NCBI GenBank assembly: GCA_021555105.2
Contig: CP134604.1
Coordinates: 558,001-622,000 of the forward strand
Origin: Thalassospiraceae bacterium LMO-JJ14
GTDB lineage: Bacteria; Pseudomonadota; Alphaproteobacteria; Rhodospirillales; Casp-alpha2
Length of the DNA stretch: 64,000 bases
Direction of reading: 5' to 3'
The first letter of the stretch is position 1, and every line of letters starts with the position of its first letter. This document shows, piece by piece, positions 56,407 through 64,000 of this stretch. Made by a program: the position numbers and the translations under genes. The notes under the pieces are model-generated. The model was given only the letters and a program-made list of their open reading frames with translations, had not been told where the DNA came from and searched no databases.

Positions 56407-57476
56407 TGGCAGCGAAAAAGCCGGTGGACAAGATTGAGAAATATTTTTGCAACCCGTGCGGCCATAAAACCAAGCACTTTGTGCGCGGTGAATACTCACT
56501 CACTGAGCATGATGAGCATGAGGTCGTCAGCTTTACACAAAGGTGTTTAATCGTTGAGTGCTGCGGCTGTGAGAATTTGGCTCTGATCAAAAAAACACAT
56601 TTCTCTGAAGACGAGGACTATGCGCAAGATCCTCGTACAGGAGAATGGGAATTGTTGCCACGTTGGGAAGAGGCAATCTATCCACCTGTGACCTATCGTA
56701 ATCCTCCACCTTGGTTCGGCGATCTGCCGGATGAAATCCTCCTCAAGGTATCCGGTGAAATATATAAGTCACTTCAATCAGAATCCTATTTCTTGGCAAC
56801 CTTTGGCTCCCGAACTCTTTTGGATCGGCTGATCTTGTTGACAGTTGGAGATCAGAAAAATTTCCAGGATGGCCTGAAGGCGCTCCTGGATGAAGAAAAG
56901 ATTTCTGCAAGTGAAATGGAAATCTTAAACTCGGTGATTCAGGCTGGCCACGCGGCAGCGCATCGCGGTTGGGCGCCTTCGAAAGACCAACTTTTTACAA
57001 TTCTAGATACGGTAGAGGGTTTGATCCACCGTTTGTTGGTCCTCCCTAAACTTTCGGAAGAATTGGATGAATCGGTGCCAACGCGTGGTGGTGCTGCCAA
57101 AGTAGGCGGAGTGAAGCAGGTTGCCACTACTTTGGAGAAGATCGAGAAGGCACCGAGGACGTTGCGTGCAACCTACGAAAAACTGGCAGAGATATTAAAA
57201 GGCATGGGCGAGGATGTTTCTGTTCATCCGCAGAAACATTACATCGCGTTTCGTCGCAACCGGAACTTCGCATCAGTTCAAATCTATAACCAGAAAAAAG
57301 TCATTCGAGCTTATCTGAATCTGAATCCTGACGAGCTGGAAATTGACGAGTCGTATATGCGAGATGTGCGACAAGTCGGTCATTTCGGCACTGGTGATCT
57401 TGAAGTAACGATCCGCACGAACAGGGATATTGAGCGGTGCGTGGAACTTCTTAAAGCGAGCTACGAAGCATCGTGA
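56406..57476 (+). CDS. DUF4145 and DUF5655-like domain protein
   Basis: 356 residues; ATG 56406 overlaps the hsdM stop. A Cys-bearing N-terminus (KYFCNPCGHKTKHF, CLIVECCGCENLAL) resembles a zinc ribbon. Residues about 100-215 match the DUF4145 helical domain (YFLATFGSRTLLDRLILLTV, IQAGHAAAHRGWAPSKDQLF). The C-terminus (RRNRNFASVQIYNQKKVIRA and RQVGHFGTGDLEVTIRTNRD) matches DUF5655. DUF4145 proteins often accompany restriction and other defence operons. Function unknown. Confidence 0.82.
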   Translation: MAAKKPVDKIEKYFCNPCGHKTKHFVRGEYSLTEHDEHEVVSFTQRCLIVECCGCENLALIKKTHFSEDEDYAQDPRTGEWELLPRWEEAIYPPVTYRNPPPWFGDLPDEILLKVSGEIYKSLQSESYFLATFGSRTLLDRLILLTVGDQKNFQDGLKALLDEEKISASEMEILNSVIQAGHAAAHRGWAPSKDQLFTILDTVEGLIHRLLVLPKLSEELDESVPTRGGAAKVGGVKQVATTLEKIEKAPRTLRATYEKLAEILKGMGEDVSVHPQKHYIAFRRNRNFASVQIYNQKKVIRAYLNLNPDELEIDESYMRDVRQVGHFGTGDLEVTIRTNRDIERCVELLKASYEAS

Positions 57477-58168
57477 AGCATAAGTTTACACTAAAACTAG
57501 CGGTTGTGGTTTTGGTGACTTGCCTGCTCCCAGCATGCGCTACTGGTGTTTCAAAAAGTGGCAGTGCATGGCCGACCCAAACTTACGAGTTCGTATGTCG
57601 AAATGATCTGCCCTTTCCACCGATCTGTCTGGATGGCGCAGACTACGATGGTGGGTTTAAATATCGAGCACAATTCAAAGCATGCCGTGTCGATTTGTTG
57701 AATTTTGCGAGTGCGACAGATTTTCAAGTTCAGTGTATGGCAGATGAATTACGTTCTATTTTTAATGACCTAATCGACAAAGTGTTTAAGTCATACAACT
57801 GTTACTTAGATCATTTTCGCCAAGGCAACAAAGGTGAACCTGTTCACTGTTCGCGTGTTGAAGTGCCAAGATTCTTGGGAAGATATGCGGCCTCTGGAGT
57901 CGAGCTATATTTTGGAATTCCAGATTGCGTTAGGGCAGGAAGCACGTCGCTTTATGTGCCAAAACATGAATATGAACTGGACGACTGCAAGAAGCAGGTT
58001 GATGTGTTTACGGATAAGAGTATTTGGGGCTCTAGCTTTAAGGCAACGAGTGCACAGGAGCAGTACGACGATTATATACGAAATCTGGAGAACGAAGCTC
58101 AGGAGAACGTAAGGGAGGCAACAGATAAATTTAACTGCATTGCCGAAGGGAACCGATATTGTTTTTAA
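57473..58168 (+). CDS. Putative lipoprotein, unknown
   Basis: 231 residues from GTG 57473, overlapping the previous stop. The signal KLAVVVLVTCLLPACATG has a lipobox ending in Cys22. The mature part is Cys-rich (several paired Cys such as FKACRVDLL, VQCMADE, NCYLDHF), which suggests disulfides in an oxidising compartment. No named domain. AT-richer than its neighbours. A membrane lipoprotein at the tail of an R-M operon is unexpected. Confidence 0.7.
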   Translation: MKHKFTLKLAVVVLVTCLLPACATGVSKSGSAWPTQTYEFVCRNDLPFPPICLDGADYDGGFKYRAQFKACRVDLLNFASATDFQVQCMADELRSIFNDLIDKVFKSYNCYLDHFRQGNKGEPVHCSRVEVPRFLGRYAASGVELYFGIPDCVRAGSTSLYVPKHEYELDDCKKQVDVFTDKSIWGSSFKATSAQEQYDDYIRNLENEAQENVREATDKFNCIAEGNRYCF

Positions 58169-58232
58169 CGCAGTTAAAGCCTTCGAAACGACCCAGCATA
58201 AACAATCCGCAGCTTCTTTGCAGTTAACGCAC

Positions 58233-58320
58233 TGTGCCCAGACTGTGCCCAAATACTCCGTAATTCTCCCGGCCTTCGCATGTGAATAGCGACAGTAGAA
58301 TCTGTGCCCAAACTGTGCCC
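58233..58320 (+). promoter_or_regulatory. Right arm-type integrase sites (two pairs of TGTGCCC)
   Basis: TGTGCCC begins at 58233 and 58244, and again at 58303 and 58314: two pairs, each with 11-bp spacing, 70 bp apart, in the same orientation as the left pair. They lie about 110-195 bp from the right att core. 58169-58426 has no gene. Confidence 0.65.
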
Positions 58321-58426
58321 CGGCTATTCCATTTTAATCCCGATTATCCCCTTTTGTTCCGGTTTAGCGTGCGACAGCGCCCGAACAAGTTGCTGATATT
58401 AAAGGGTTTCTAAGTTCCCGAAGCCT

Positions 58427-58480
58427 TTCGCAATGCGAAGGTCAGGGGTTCGATTCCCCTCGGCTCCACCAATCTTTTCA
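58427..58480 (+). other. attR: second copy of the 54-bp att repeat
   Basis: Identical to 47934-47987. It carries only the 3' half of tRNA-Ala(CGC) from the anticodon loop, without a 5' half, so it is not a functional tRNA. It marks the right end of the element; motB ends 4 nt beyond it. Confidence 0.93.
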
Positions 58481-58483
58481 GAG

Positions 58484-59350
58484 TTAGCGTGCCGATCCCT
58501 TTCGTGTTTCATCGGGCGTGCGGAGCTGGATTTCGACACGCCGGTTAAGCGCACGGCCATTTTCCGTATCATTGCTGCCGATCGGCCGGCTGTCGGCATA
58601 ACCGGTGGCACCGATCCGGGCTTTGTCGATCTTGCCGCTTTTCAAAAGCATATGCACAAGAGACGCGGCCCGTGCCGATGACAAATCCCAGTTGGAACGG
58701 AAAACATCCGTCGATATTGGCACGTTATCAGTATGCCCTGAAACCAAGATCTCGCCCTCGGTTTCGGCTAGAATCGACGCAAGTTCGTTCAGCAGGCCTT
58801 CCATTGAATCGAATACATCGGCACTTCCTGAATTGAATAGAAAGTTGCTGTTGAAGCGGATCAGGACCCCGTTGGGTGACGGTTCGAACATAACCTGGCC
58901 GGCGCGCATTTCTTTGGCAAGCCGGGTCTGCAGATACTTCGCAACCTTTTCGCCGGAAGTTTCTCTGGGTACGGCTGTCGCTTCTTCCGTCATTTTGTCG
59001 GCGGGCGATTCTTCGGTATGGGGAAGTTCCGGCGGAGGTATGTCGATCATTGGTTCTGCATTGATGTCGGCGGGAGCTTCCGGCGCCGGCATTTCCGTAA
59101 CGGCGCGGTTCGGTGACGAAACATAGGCCCGGTCAGGGATACCGCCCGTTTCCGTCACGCCCAGAAGCTTTGTTTTCAGCGACAAGCCGAATGCCTGCTG
59201 CATCTCTCCGGCAATGCGTTTGAATTTCTGGGCATCCATGGTTGAGAAAGACAGCAAGAGTACGAACAGGCAGAGCAGCAACGCCATCATATCGGCGAAG
59301 GTCACCATCCATGACGGCGCACCACCGGTTGCTTGTTTTTTGCCTGCCAT
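58484..59350 (-). CDS. motB: Flagellar motor stator protein MotB
   Basis: 288 residues. GAPSWMVTFADMMALLLCLF is the plug/TM region with the ion-binding Asp in FADMMALLLC; the C-terminal OmpA-like peptidoglycan domain has GEILVSGHTDNVPISTDVF and SNWDLSSARAASLVHMLL. The shorter cytoplasmic tail and the Ala/Leu around Asp fit PomB-like subunits. Its stop lies 4 nt from the right edge of the integrative element, so the insertion did not damage it. Confidence 0.94.
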   Translation of the reverse strand: MAGKKQATGGAPSWMVTFADMMALLLCLFVLLLSFSTMDAQKFKRIAGEMQQAFGLSLKTKLLGVTETGGIPDRAYVSSPNRAVTEMPAPEAPADINAEPMIDIPPPELPHTEESPADKMTEEATAVPRETSGEKVAKYLQTRLAKEMRAGQVMFEPSPNGVLIRFNSNFLFNSGSADVFDSMEGLLNELASILAETEGEILVSGHTDNVPISTDVFRSNWDLSSARAASLVHMLLKSGKIDKARIGATGYADSRPIGSNDTENGRALNRRVEIQLRTPDETRKGSAR

Positions 59351-59353
59351 GTG

Positions 59354-60175
59354 TCAGGCCTTTGCCCCGTTTTCCTGGCCGTTCGTGTCTGTGGATGCAT
59401 GGCTTTCTGACGGGTCAGCGGCAAAGCCACGCTTGTTGTCAGGTAAATATGTTTCCAGGATTTCCGCCAGCATATGGACGCGCTGACCACTTTGAATGCC
59501 GATGACGGCATCTATGATAAGGGATTTGTTGATCCGTTCGATCTCGATCTTGTTAGCGAGTTTGTCGGCGATCGGTAGCGCGACCAGGTTGGCGATTACG
59601 GCACCGTAGAGTGTGGTCAGCAGCGCCACCGCCATTGCCGGGCCGATACTGGCAGGGTCTTCCAAGTCTGCCAGCATCTGTACCAGACCGACCAGTGTGC
59701 CGATCATGCCGAACGCCGGTGCGGAATCCCCAATGGCGCGAAAAATCCGCTCCCCCTCCTCGTTGCGTTCGATGCTGTGTTCCATTTCCTTGACCAGCAT
59801 CCCGTGCACGACCTTCGGCGGATTGCTGTCGACGCAAAGCCGGATGCCCTTGGAAAAAAACGGATCTTCGATTGTCGTGTTCTCGAGTGCCAACATCCCG
59901 TTTTTACGGGCAATCTCGGCCAGCTCCAGCGCTTTAACGACCAGGTCGCGGGGTTTGCTCTCGCGGGAGCCGCTGAATGCCGCTTTGGCGCCGACCACGA
60001 ACGCGGTCATGACGCCGGCAATCGGATAGCGTATCAAGGTTGCCGCGAAAGTTCCGGCGACGACGATCAAAAACCCAGGCAGGTTCAGAAACACCCAGAA
60101 ATCAGAGCCGGTCAGGACCGCCGCAGTAATGACAAGCAGGCCTGTCGTCAAACCGATATAAGTTGCTATATCCAA
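59354..60175 (-). CDS. motA: Flagellar motor stator protein MotA/PomA-like
   Basis: 273 residues from TTG 60175, chosen because the product then starts as LDIATYIGLTTGLLVI, like PomA, and AGGAG stands 10 nt upstream; in-frame ATGs at 60232 and 60238 would add a non-homologous stretch. LNLPGFLIVVAGTFAATLIR is TM2 and SAPAFGMIGTLVGLVQMLAD with ALLTTLYGAVIANLVALPIA are the MotA signature helices. It makes the stator with MotB, 3 nt downstream. It probably conducts sodium or protons; not decidable here. Confidence 0.93.
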   Translation of the reverse strand: MDIATYIGLTTGLLVITAAVLTGSDFWVFLNLPGFLIVVAGTFAATLIRYPIAGVMTAFVVGAKAAFSGSRESKPRDLVVKALELAEIARKNGMLALENTTIEDPFFSKGIRLCVDSNPPKVVHGMLVKEMEHSIERNEEGERIFRAIGDSAPAFGMIGTLVGLVQMLADLEDPASIGPAMAVALLTTLYGAVIANLVALPIADKLANKIEIERINKSLIIDAVIGIQSGQRVHMLAEILETYLPDNKRGFAADPSESHASTDTNGQENGAKA

Positions 60176-60341
60176 GCTCGGTAATCTCCTGCGTTTAAGC
60201 GTGGTGAAGACGTAGGGCTCAGCCCCGCCCATGCGCACGCATTCAAAATGGAGAATACTTTATTCAATCCGAAGGGCAAGTGAAGCAGGAATGCTTGAGG
60301 ATTGGACCGTTCAAGAAGCATCCATTTTACGAGCGCCGCCC

Positions 60342-62018
60342 TTACAGGTGAATCTCACCATTTTCTATGAGGCCCAGACACACTTCCGCGATCTCTGGGT
60401 CATACCGTGTGCCGGCCCCGGTGCGGATTTCCTCGGCGGCTTTCTTGATGCCGAGGCCGGGCCGGTAGGGGCGATGGCTGGCCATTGCTTCCAGTGTATC
60501 GGCGACGGCGATGATCCGGGCCTCCAGCAATATTTCTGTTCCGGCCAAGCCATCCGGGTACCCCGAGCCGTCAAAACGCTCGTGATGCTGGTGGATTATT
60601 TCGGCGATCGGCCATTCGAACTCTATATCACTCAGCAACTTGGCACCGACGGCCGGGTGCGCCTTGATCAGCGCGTATTCCTCGGGCGACAATTTAGTCG
60701 GTTTGCTGAGAATTTCCGCGGGGATCTGGATTTTTCCGACATCGTGGATCGTTGCGGCAAGCTCAAGGCCTGTCAGGCATTCAGAGGAGAGCCCCATTTT
60801 CTGTCCGATCTGGATGGATACCTCGGCCACCCGCTGCTCATGGCCGGCGGTATAAGGATCGCGTGCTTCCAATGCCGCTGAAAGAACCCGGATAGCCTGT
60901 TTCAACGCATCGGACAGTGCTTGTGCCGATTTTTTTTCAACCGTGACATCAAAAACGAGGGCATTCCAGATCGAAGCGCCGCCTTGCTGACTGCGCGGTC
61001 TGGCAAAGCCCCGAAGCCATTTTTTTTCACCCGAAGGCGTAAAAATCCGCCATTCATGCTCCCAGGCAGATGCCGTATGAGCAGACGCCATGACAGAGGT
61101 GCGTAAACCTTCGATGTCATCCGGATGTACCTTGTTCCAGACGAGGCTGGAATCACGCGCCACCTGGTCTGTTGTAACGTCCCAGATTTCCTCGCAACGT
61201 TTGTTTAAAAAGATAATTTCATCTGTATTGTCGGGATTCAGTTTGTACTGGAAAAAGGCACCCGGCAGGTTCTCTGCAATATCAAGCAATCGGTTCGCAT
61301 CCCGATGCCTGTCGGTTACGTCCTCGCCATACAGGTTGGTATAGTCCTTCCCCTCGACATGTTGAATATTAAACTCGTAACGCTTGTCGCCGACATCCAG
61401 ATCGAACCGCCCTGAAAGCTGCATGTCGGTGGCAACGGACAACATTTTCTTCCAGTTTTCCCGTTGCGCCGGTGAAGCGTCGGTCAGATCGGCAATCAGC
61501 TTTTGCGCGGCTTTGTTGGTCAGCAGTATATCGCCAAAGCAGTCTATGCGTAGAAGTGGGTACGGGTTCTCGAGCGGGAAGTTTGCAAAGTCACGAGCGC
61601 GCGCCTCGGCATTCACAAAGTCCGTGATATCGAGAATGATCCCCTGTGCTTGCAGGGCCCGTCCGCTTTTGTCACGAATGATATCCGTCCAGTCCATGAT
61701 CCACCTGGTCTCGCCCGAGCGGGTGACGATCCTGTATTTCTGCTCAAGCTTGACGGCATCGGAGTTTATTGCCTGCTCAACTTCCTGCCCGACCCGTTGC
61801 AGATCGTCCGGATGTACGATTTCCTCAAAGTCGATACTCCGGGAAAGAAATTCATCGACCGTATAGCCGAAATTTTCGATGGCTTTCGAGACGAACGCGA
61901 CCGGCCATCCTTCCGTCAATTCCCAGACGAATGCGATTGTCGGGCTGTCATCGATGATAGATATAAGCCGCTCGGTATCGGTATATGGGGCTCGGTGAGT
62001 GGCGGATTTATCATCCAT
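60342..62018 (-). CDS. PAS-PAS-HD-GYP cyclic-di-GMP phosphodiesterase-like sensor
   Basis: 558 residues. Residues 15-140 hold a PAS domain (ISIIDDSPTIAFVWELTEGW, then IMDWTDIIRDKSGRALQAQG with its PAC tail), and about 230-365 a second PAS (AENLPGAFFQYKLNPDNTDE, MFDVTVEK-like end). From about 380 is an HD-GYP domain: LELAATIHDVGKIQIPAEIL (H425-D426), HQHHERFDGSGYPDGL (GYP at about 486) and RYDPEIAEV. The catalytic metal residues are all present, so it should hydrolyse c-di-GMP, as expected next to motility genes. It follows kaiB by 27 nt. Confidence 0.9.
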   Translation of the reverse strand: MDDKSATHRAPYTDTERLISIIDDSPTIAFVWELTEGWPVAFVSKAIENFGYTVDEFLSRSIDFEEIVHPDDLQRVGQEVEQAINSDAVKLEQKYRIVTRSGETRWIMDWTDIIRDKSGRALQAQGIILDITDFVNAEARARDFANFPLENPYPLLRIDCFGDILLTNKAAQKLIADLTDASPAQRENWKKMLSVATDMQLSGRFDLDVGDKRYEFNIQHVEGKDYTNLYGEDVTDRHRDANRLLDIAENLPGAFFQYKLNPDNTDEIIFLNKRCEEIWDVTTDQVARDSSLVWNKVHPDDIEGLRTSVMASAHTASAWEHEWRIFTPSGEKKWLRGFARPRSQQGGASIWNALVFDVTVEKKSAQALSDALKQAIRVLSAALEARDPYTAGHEQRVAEVSIQIGQKMGLSSECLTGLELAATIHDVGKIQIPAEILSKPTKLSPEEYALIKAHPAVGAKLLSDIEFEWPIAEIIHQHHERFDGSGYPDGLAGTEILLEARIIAVADTLEAMASHRPYRPGLGIKKAAEEIRTGAGTRYDPEIAEVCLGLIENGEIHL

Positions 62019-62045
62019 AACGGGCCTCTGGGAATATCCGTGGAA

Positions 62046-62351
62046 TCATGGGGTTATCAGACCCAATCCAATGATGGCTTCTTCGATGTCGTTCATGTCG
62101 CCGGTTATCGACATAACGGGCTGGGGGGATCTGCGGACAATTGTCGGCGTTGCCATAATGTTATGCGCCTCTGCGGCTTTCGGGTTTTCATGAATATTTA
62201 TGATTTTGATTTCATAAGCACCGACAACGCAGATCTCTTCACACATCTTGTGTATGTTGGCGATTGCCCGCTCACCTGCAGGTGTGTTCCCGGCGATGTA
62301 AATCTCCAGTTGAAGATGGCCGCCGTTAAATCTTGGTGTATTGATTTGCAA
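62046..62351 (-). CDS. KaiB domain protein
   Basis: 101 residues, full KaiB thioredoxin-like fold: LEIYIAGNTPAGERAIANIH, then EIKIINIHENPKAAEAHNIM, ATPTIVRRSPQPVMSITGD and IEEAIIGLGLI. In cyanobacteria KaiB binds KaiC and takes part in the clock, but KaiB relatives in other bacteria work with other partners. No kaiC is in the window; the close downstream partner is the HD-GYP protein. Switching of fold or clock function is not shown. Confidence 0.9.
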   Translation of the reverse strand: MQINTPRFNGGHLQLEIYIAGNTPAGERAIANIHKMCEEICVVGAYEIKIINIHENPKAAEAHNIMATPTIVRRSPQPVMSITGDMNDIEEAIIGLGLITP

Positions 62352-63129
62352 AATCTATACAGCCTTAAAGCTTTACCGCTCTGGCGGCATATAAAAGTTG
62401 CGAAAAATGTATCCGCATTCCAGTCCACGGCATCAGGAGATCGCGTAAGTTGCAAAGTACATCTATACGCGACCGTTCTTTTTTCATTGTACTGTACACA
62501 TAGCGGTTTCTGAATTGCGTCATATACGTATGATCTGCAAAAGCAAAGGGAACCCATAAGCCCTTTGAAATGAAGGAATTAGAAGCACTTCCAGATGGTG
62601 TTCGGTTGCCGTCCACGGTCTTTCGCGTTGTCTTGCATTCGTTATCGGTCGCCATGGCTGAGGTTCCAGTTTCAAGAGTCCGAGCCGGTCGTTGTCCGGA
62701 CAGACCGCATCGGTCTGCCTTCGCTTCGCGAAACCTCGTCTTCCCTATTGAAACAACTGTCTGGGACCAGATAGCTGCAAGCGTGAGCACATTTATTCAC
62801 GAAAGCTCATCGTCAGGCTGCCATTAATATCGTTTAGCTTGCAGGCTGATAAGAAGCCAATTGCGTGATATTATTTCGTAATTATAAATACACGAACAAA
62901 ATAATGTCAATGCATGAGGTCTATTAGTTCAGTTAATATAAAAATATATTATAAAGAATTAGTATAATGATATTTTTTTATTGTAACGCAGTTTAGCCCT
63001 GCGCGTAAATTTCTTACTGTTGCATTCTTGAATAACAAGGCGGTTCCGATCAAGCGGCTTGTTGGTGTAATCGCTATTTTGTGAAGTGATGTTAGTCGTC
63101 ACAAGCAGGCATCCCGCCTAAGCTTCGCC
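62352..63129. other. Long region without a recognisable gene
   Basis: Short open frames exist on both strands but none has family motifs or a good ribosome site. CAGACCG-cat-CGGTCTG (62701-62717) is a perfect 7-bp hairpin. 62850-62990 is strongly AT-rich with TATAAT-like words and probably contains the promoter of the receiver gene. The region may also hold a decayed gene or small RNA; I cannot confirm either. Confidence 0.5.
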
Positions 63130-63510
63130 ATGTCTCATGATATGCCCCATGTTCTAATCATCGAAGACGATGAAGACCTGCGTCCTGTGCTGGCGGGTAT
63201 ATTGCGCGCGTCGGGTTTTAGCGTCACGGACGTCAACGAGGGTGTGGCGGGCCTGCAGGCGGCAGAGGCGCATCCCCCCGACATCGTCATCAGTGATATC
63301 GTCATGGAGGGGATGGAGGGTATCGCCGCCATCATGGCGTTGCGAAAGTTGATGAACGATGTGCCGATCATCGCCATTTCCGGGAGCCAGAGATATCTTG
63401 CCAGCAGCGAGAAGCTCGGTGCCGATGCGGTGCTCCTGAAACCCTTCACCCGCGAGACGATTCTGGATGCCGTGAACGGGTTGCTGGCACGAAGAACCCA
63501 GCCCGCTTGA
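63130..63510 (+). CDS. Single-domain response regulator (CheY-like)
   Basis: 126 residues, receiver only. HVLIIEDDEDLRPVLAGILR holds the acidic pair, DIVISDIVMEGMEGIAAIM the phosphoacceptor Asp (about residue 57), PIIAISGSQRYLASSEKLGA the switch Ser, and AVLLKPFTRETILDAVNGLL the Lys. No output domain. The cognate kinase is not in the window. Confidence 0.92.
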   Translation: MSHDMPHVLIIEDDEDLRPVLAGILRASGFSVTDVNEGVAGLQAAEAHPPDIVISDIVMEGMEGIAAIMALRKLMNDVPIIAISGSQRYLASSEKLGADAVLLKPFTRETILDAVNGLLARRTQPA

Positions 63511-63561
63511 CGCATCCGTTAGCGTTCAGCACCCTTGTCAGGAGGCAGGGAGGAGATCGGG

Positions 63562-63852
63562 ATGGCCGACAAGTTGAGCGATGAAGGTCGGACCAAAGCA
63601 CTGCAAGAGTTGCAGGACTGGACCGAAGTTGAAGGCCGCGATGCGATTCAGCGGACATTTAAGTTCAAGAATTTCAATCAGGCTTTCGGTTTCATGAGCC
63701 GGGTTGCGATGCAGGCCGAGAAAATGGATCACCATCCGGAGTGGTTCAACGTCTATGCGACGGTCGAGGTGACCTTGTCGACGCACGATGCCGGCGGCTT
63801 GACGGAACTTGATGTGAAACTCGCCAAATTCATGGACCGGGCGGCCAGTTAG
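63562..63852 (+). CDS. phhB: 4a-hydroxytetrahydrobiopterin (pterin carbinolamine) dehydratase
   Basis: 96 residues from ATG 63562, preceded by GGAGGAGAT. The fold is visible: [20 protein letters not shown], then [20 protein letters not shown] with the active HHPEW, and [20 protein letters not shown]. It recycles the pterin cofactor or acts as a DcoH-type dimerisation factor; no phenylalanine hydroxylase is nearby. It overlaps the tail of the gene at the window edge. Confidence 0.95.
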   Translation: MADKLSDEGRTKALQELQDWTEVEGRDAIQRTFKFKNFNQAFGFMSRVAMQAEKMDHHPEWFNVYATVEVTLSTHDAGGLTELDVKLAKFMDRAAS

Positions 63853-64000
63853 TTTACGCCGATTTTTTTGGACAGCTTTTCAAGCTCTTTCATGAATGCA
63901 GACGCTGGAACGGCAAAGCCCTTGCCGCCGATCCTGTTTTTTGTGTGTGCCGAATGGACGGCAGCTAGGCGGTATTCCTTGCCGTCGGAAAATATGATCG
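63849..64000 (-). CDS. Partial unknown gene (C-terminal end only)
   Basis: I translated 49 residues before the TAA at 63849-63851: [20 protein letters not shown] followed by [20 protein letters not shown] and KKIGVN. The start is beyond the window. The stop overlaps the phhB stop by 3 nt, convergent. Not recognised. Confidence 0.6.
   Translation of the reverse strand, partial: IIFSDGKEYRLAAVHSAHTKNRIGGKGFAVPASAFMKELEKLSKKIGVN

Noticed and set aside
58427-58480. A second tRNA-Ala gene
   Set aside because: Only the 3' half is present; the sequence before it does not form an acceptor or D arm. It is the attR copy.
62365-62790. 141-residue minus-strand frame before kaiB
   Set aside because: No family resemblance, poor start context, and contains the 7-bp hairpin; not reported as a gene.
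62570-62827. 85-residue plus-strand frame
   Set aside because: No ribosome site, no recognisable domain and overlaps an equally unsupported frame on the other strand.

Overview
The window is GC-rich, densely coded chromosomal DNA from an alphaproteobacterium, most likely a Rhodospirillales-type lineage (inferred from gene content, not from a marker gene). Supporting signs are hemC-hemD followed by a mitofilin (Mic60) homologue and an alphaproteobacterial HemY with a C-terminal zinc ribbon, htpX next to a DUF1674/SDHAF4 gene, rsmB beside a heparinase II/III gene, and a sodium-type MotA/MotB pair.

Layout. 1-5.2 kb: a surface-sugar locus. A class III aminotransferase (cut by the window edge), an acylneuraminate cytidylyltransferase-like gene, a NusG paralogue and a winged-helix regulator run leftwards as two ATGA-coupled pairs. 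They are divergent from a TviB/WbpA-type UDP-sugar dehydrogenase and a 6-phosphogluconolactonase. A perfect 16-bp inverted repeat sits in the divergent region. 5.2-13.2 kb: an inverted-repeat element, heparinase-like gene, rsmB, the sulfate assimilation operon cysH-cysD-cysNC, htpX and a DUF1674 gene. 13.4-19.9 kb: TPR protein, acs, Rieske protein, EVE protein, gpsA, tsaD. 20-26.4 kb: hemC-hemD-mic60-hemY followed by a polysaccharide deacetylase and a GNAT-like gene. 26.5-26.8 kb: a tRNA-Thr(CGU) gene interrupted by a 213-nt group I intron. 26.9-47.7 kb: mostly housekeeping genes (Bax inhibitor-1, an ABC exporter of the YbbAP type with a TesA esterase, FIST, aldo/keto reductase, thpR, HAD, phosphatase, sirtuin, Bax-like glucosaminidase, UDG, AAA ATPase, argG, rlmN, two transporters, folD, yggU, yggT) and several small uncharacterised genes.

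47.9-58.5 kb: a 10.5-kb integrative element inserted in tRNA-Ala(CGC). It is bounded by a 54-bp direct repeat and carries a tyrosine recombinase, a small excisionase-like protein and a type I restriction-modification operon in the order hsdR-hsdS-(unknown)-hsdM-(DUF4145/DUF5655 protein)-(lipoprotein). Paired TGTGCCC repeats with an 11-bp period lie near both ends and look like integrase arm sites. The roughly 600-bp non-coding region before hsdR carries three consecutive blocks of different palindromes (CTTTAAAG, CGTATACG, TTAAGCTTAA).

58.5-64 kb: motB and motA, a KaiB protein with a PAS-PAS-HD-GYP protein, a 780-bp stretch without a recognisable gene, a CheY-like receiver, a pterin carbinolamine dehydratase and one partial unknown gene.

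The strongest candidates for something new are the intron-bearing tRNA-Thr(CGU), the three-block palindrome array before hsdR, the unknown gene embedded between hsdS and hsdM, and the winged-helix/NusG/inverted-repeat control module of the sugar locus.
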